Source of the DNA: Blastocladiella britannica
Taxonomy: Eukaryota; Blastocladiomycota; Blastocladiomycetes; Blastocladiales; Blastocladiaceae
DNA length: 17,882 bases
Assembly: GCA_025349905.2 (NCBI GenBank)
Contig: MU624905.1
Location: forward strand, 1-17,882
Reading direction: 5' to 3'
The position numbers and the translations under genes are program-made. Position 1 is the first letter of the stretch, and each line of letters starts with the position of its first letter. A model generated the notes under the pieces. That model worked only from the letters and a program-made list of their open reading frames with translations. It searched no databases and had not been told where the DNA came from. Of this stretch, positions 17,436 to 17,882 are shown piece after piece.

Positions 17436-17882
17436 ATGGCGCGCTTGACTGCTCAAACCGCAGCTCTCTTGCGCAAAAGCGCTCTCGTATTCAAGCGAAC
17501 CCCACTGCAGCTCGCGCTGGTCATTCTCGCCCGCTTGTCTGCCTTGTGCTTGCACTCGTCACCGACAAGCTCACGCGCCCTGCTCCCGGAACCCCAACGC
17601 CTGAGATCTCGGTCACTGATCCGCCGGCGCTCTCTCTCACGGTGCCCCCGTGCCCCGCCGGGTCTGCCTGCACCGACACTCCCCGGATCTACTTTGCTCC
17701 CAACGACGCGTACCATGCGGCGGTCATGGACGAGCTGACGGCCAGCCTGGGTCTGCGCAAAGGCGTCGATGTGGTGCCCCTGGACTCGTTTGAGCTACTG
17801 TCGGACACGCTCACCACCAAGCAGCGCCAACTCAAGAAGGAGCGCACCTTCAACTTTGGCGTGTCGTTCACCACCTTCACCA
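17436..17882 (+). CDS. ABCA-type ABC transporter, N-terminal fragment with apparent frameshift
   Basis: The window cuts this gene at its 3' end. ABCA proteins are full-size lipid-type ABC transporters. Seen: from ATG 17436 the N-terminus TAALLRKSALVFKRTPLQLA has the cytosolic basic lead and first membrane helix of ABCA proteins. Downstream, in a different frame, are LVCLVLALVTDKL (rest of that helix), then CPAGSACTDTPRIYFAPND and LRKGVDVVPLDSFELL, which resemble the extracytosolic loop (the iYtPN-type strand). The two halves are in different frames and meet near 17528-17545. A 50-nt GT-AG interval (17519-17568) would restore the frame but would remove the helix and has no branch site. More likely one base is missing in the GCCCG run near 17530, by mutation or sequencing error. 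No ATPase domain is in view, so the family call is tentative. Confidence 0.62.

Overview
This is a GC-rich eukaryotic nuclear window with nine protein-coding genes, all but one of them split by short introns. I place it in a zoosporic (flagellated) fungus, most likely Blastocladiomycota or Chytridiomycota. The reasons are fungal-type housekeeping genes (an NDC1-like nucleoporin, an FNIP/Lst4-like protein, an ALO-type lactone oxidase, an ABCA-type transporter) next to a clear axonemal outer-dynein-arm docking-complex gene, which non-flagellated fungi lack. I reconstructed fifteen GT-AG introns by joining reading frames. Fourteen are 54-109 nt and one is only 32 nt. Many carry CTAAC-, CTGAC- or TTAAC-like branch sites. 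The taxonomic placement is inference; no rRNA or other marker is present.

Region 1-7694 is a head-to-tail array of four minus-strand genes. In transcription order they are an FAD-dependent ALO/GULO-family oxidoreductase (7694-6044), a YbaK-type aminoacyl-tRNA deacylase-like protein (5971-5243), an alanyl-tRNA synthetase of bacterial/organellar type with a predicted mitochondrial presequence (5194-2296), and an NDC1-like nuclear-pore/spindle-pole membrane protein (2266 to beyond base 1). The gaps between coding regions are only 72, 48 and 29 nt.

Region 8172-14513 holds three genes. An FNIP/Lst4-like protein (8172-10021, plus) converges with a gap of only 24 nt on an unrecognised gene for an acidic-tailed protein (11224-10046, minus). 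That unknown gene shares a 441-bp divergent spacer with a large polyQ/polyP C2H2 zinc-finger protein (11666-14513, plus).

Region 14651-17882 contains the six-exon outer-dynein-arm docking-complex coiled-coil gene (17032-14651, minus). It shares a 403-bp divergent spacer with the 5' end of an ABCA-type ABC transporter gene (17436 onward, plus), whose reading frame appears broken near 17530.

The genes look like ordinary compact nuclear housekeeping and flagellar genes. I see no CRISPR array, transposon, tRNA or rRNA. Points worth a second look are the operon-like spacing of the minus-strand array with two tRNA-quality-control genes side by side, the altered flavin-site motifs in the oxidoreductase, the 32-nt poly-T intron, the unknown acidic-tail protein, and the apparent frameshift in the transporter gene.
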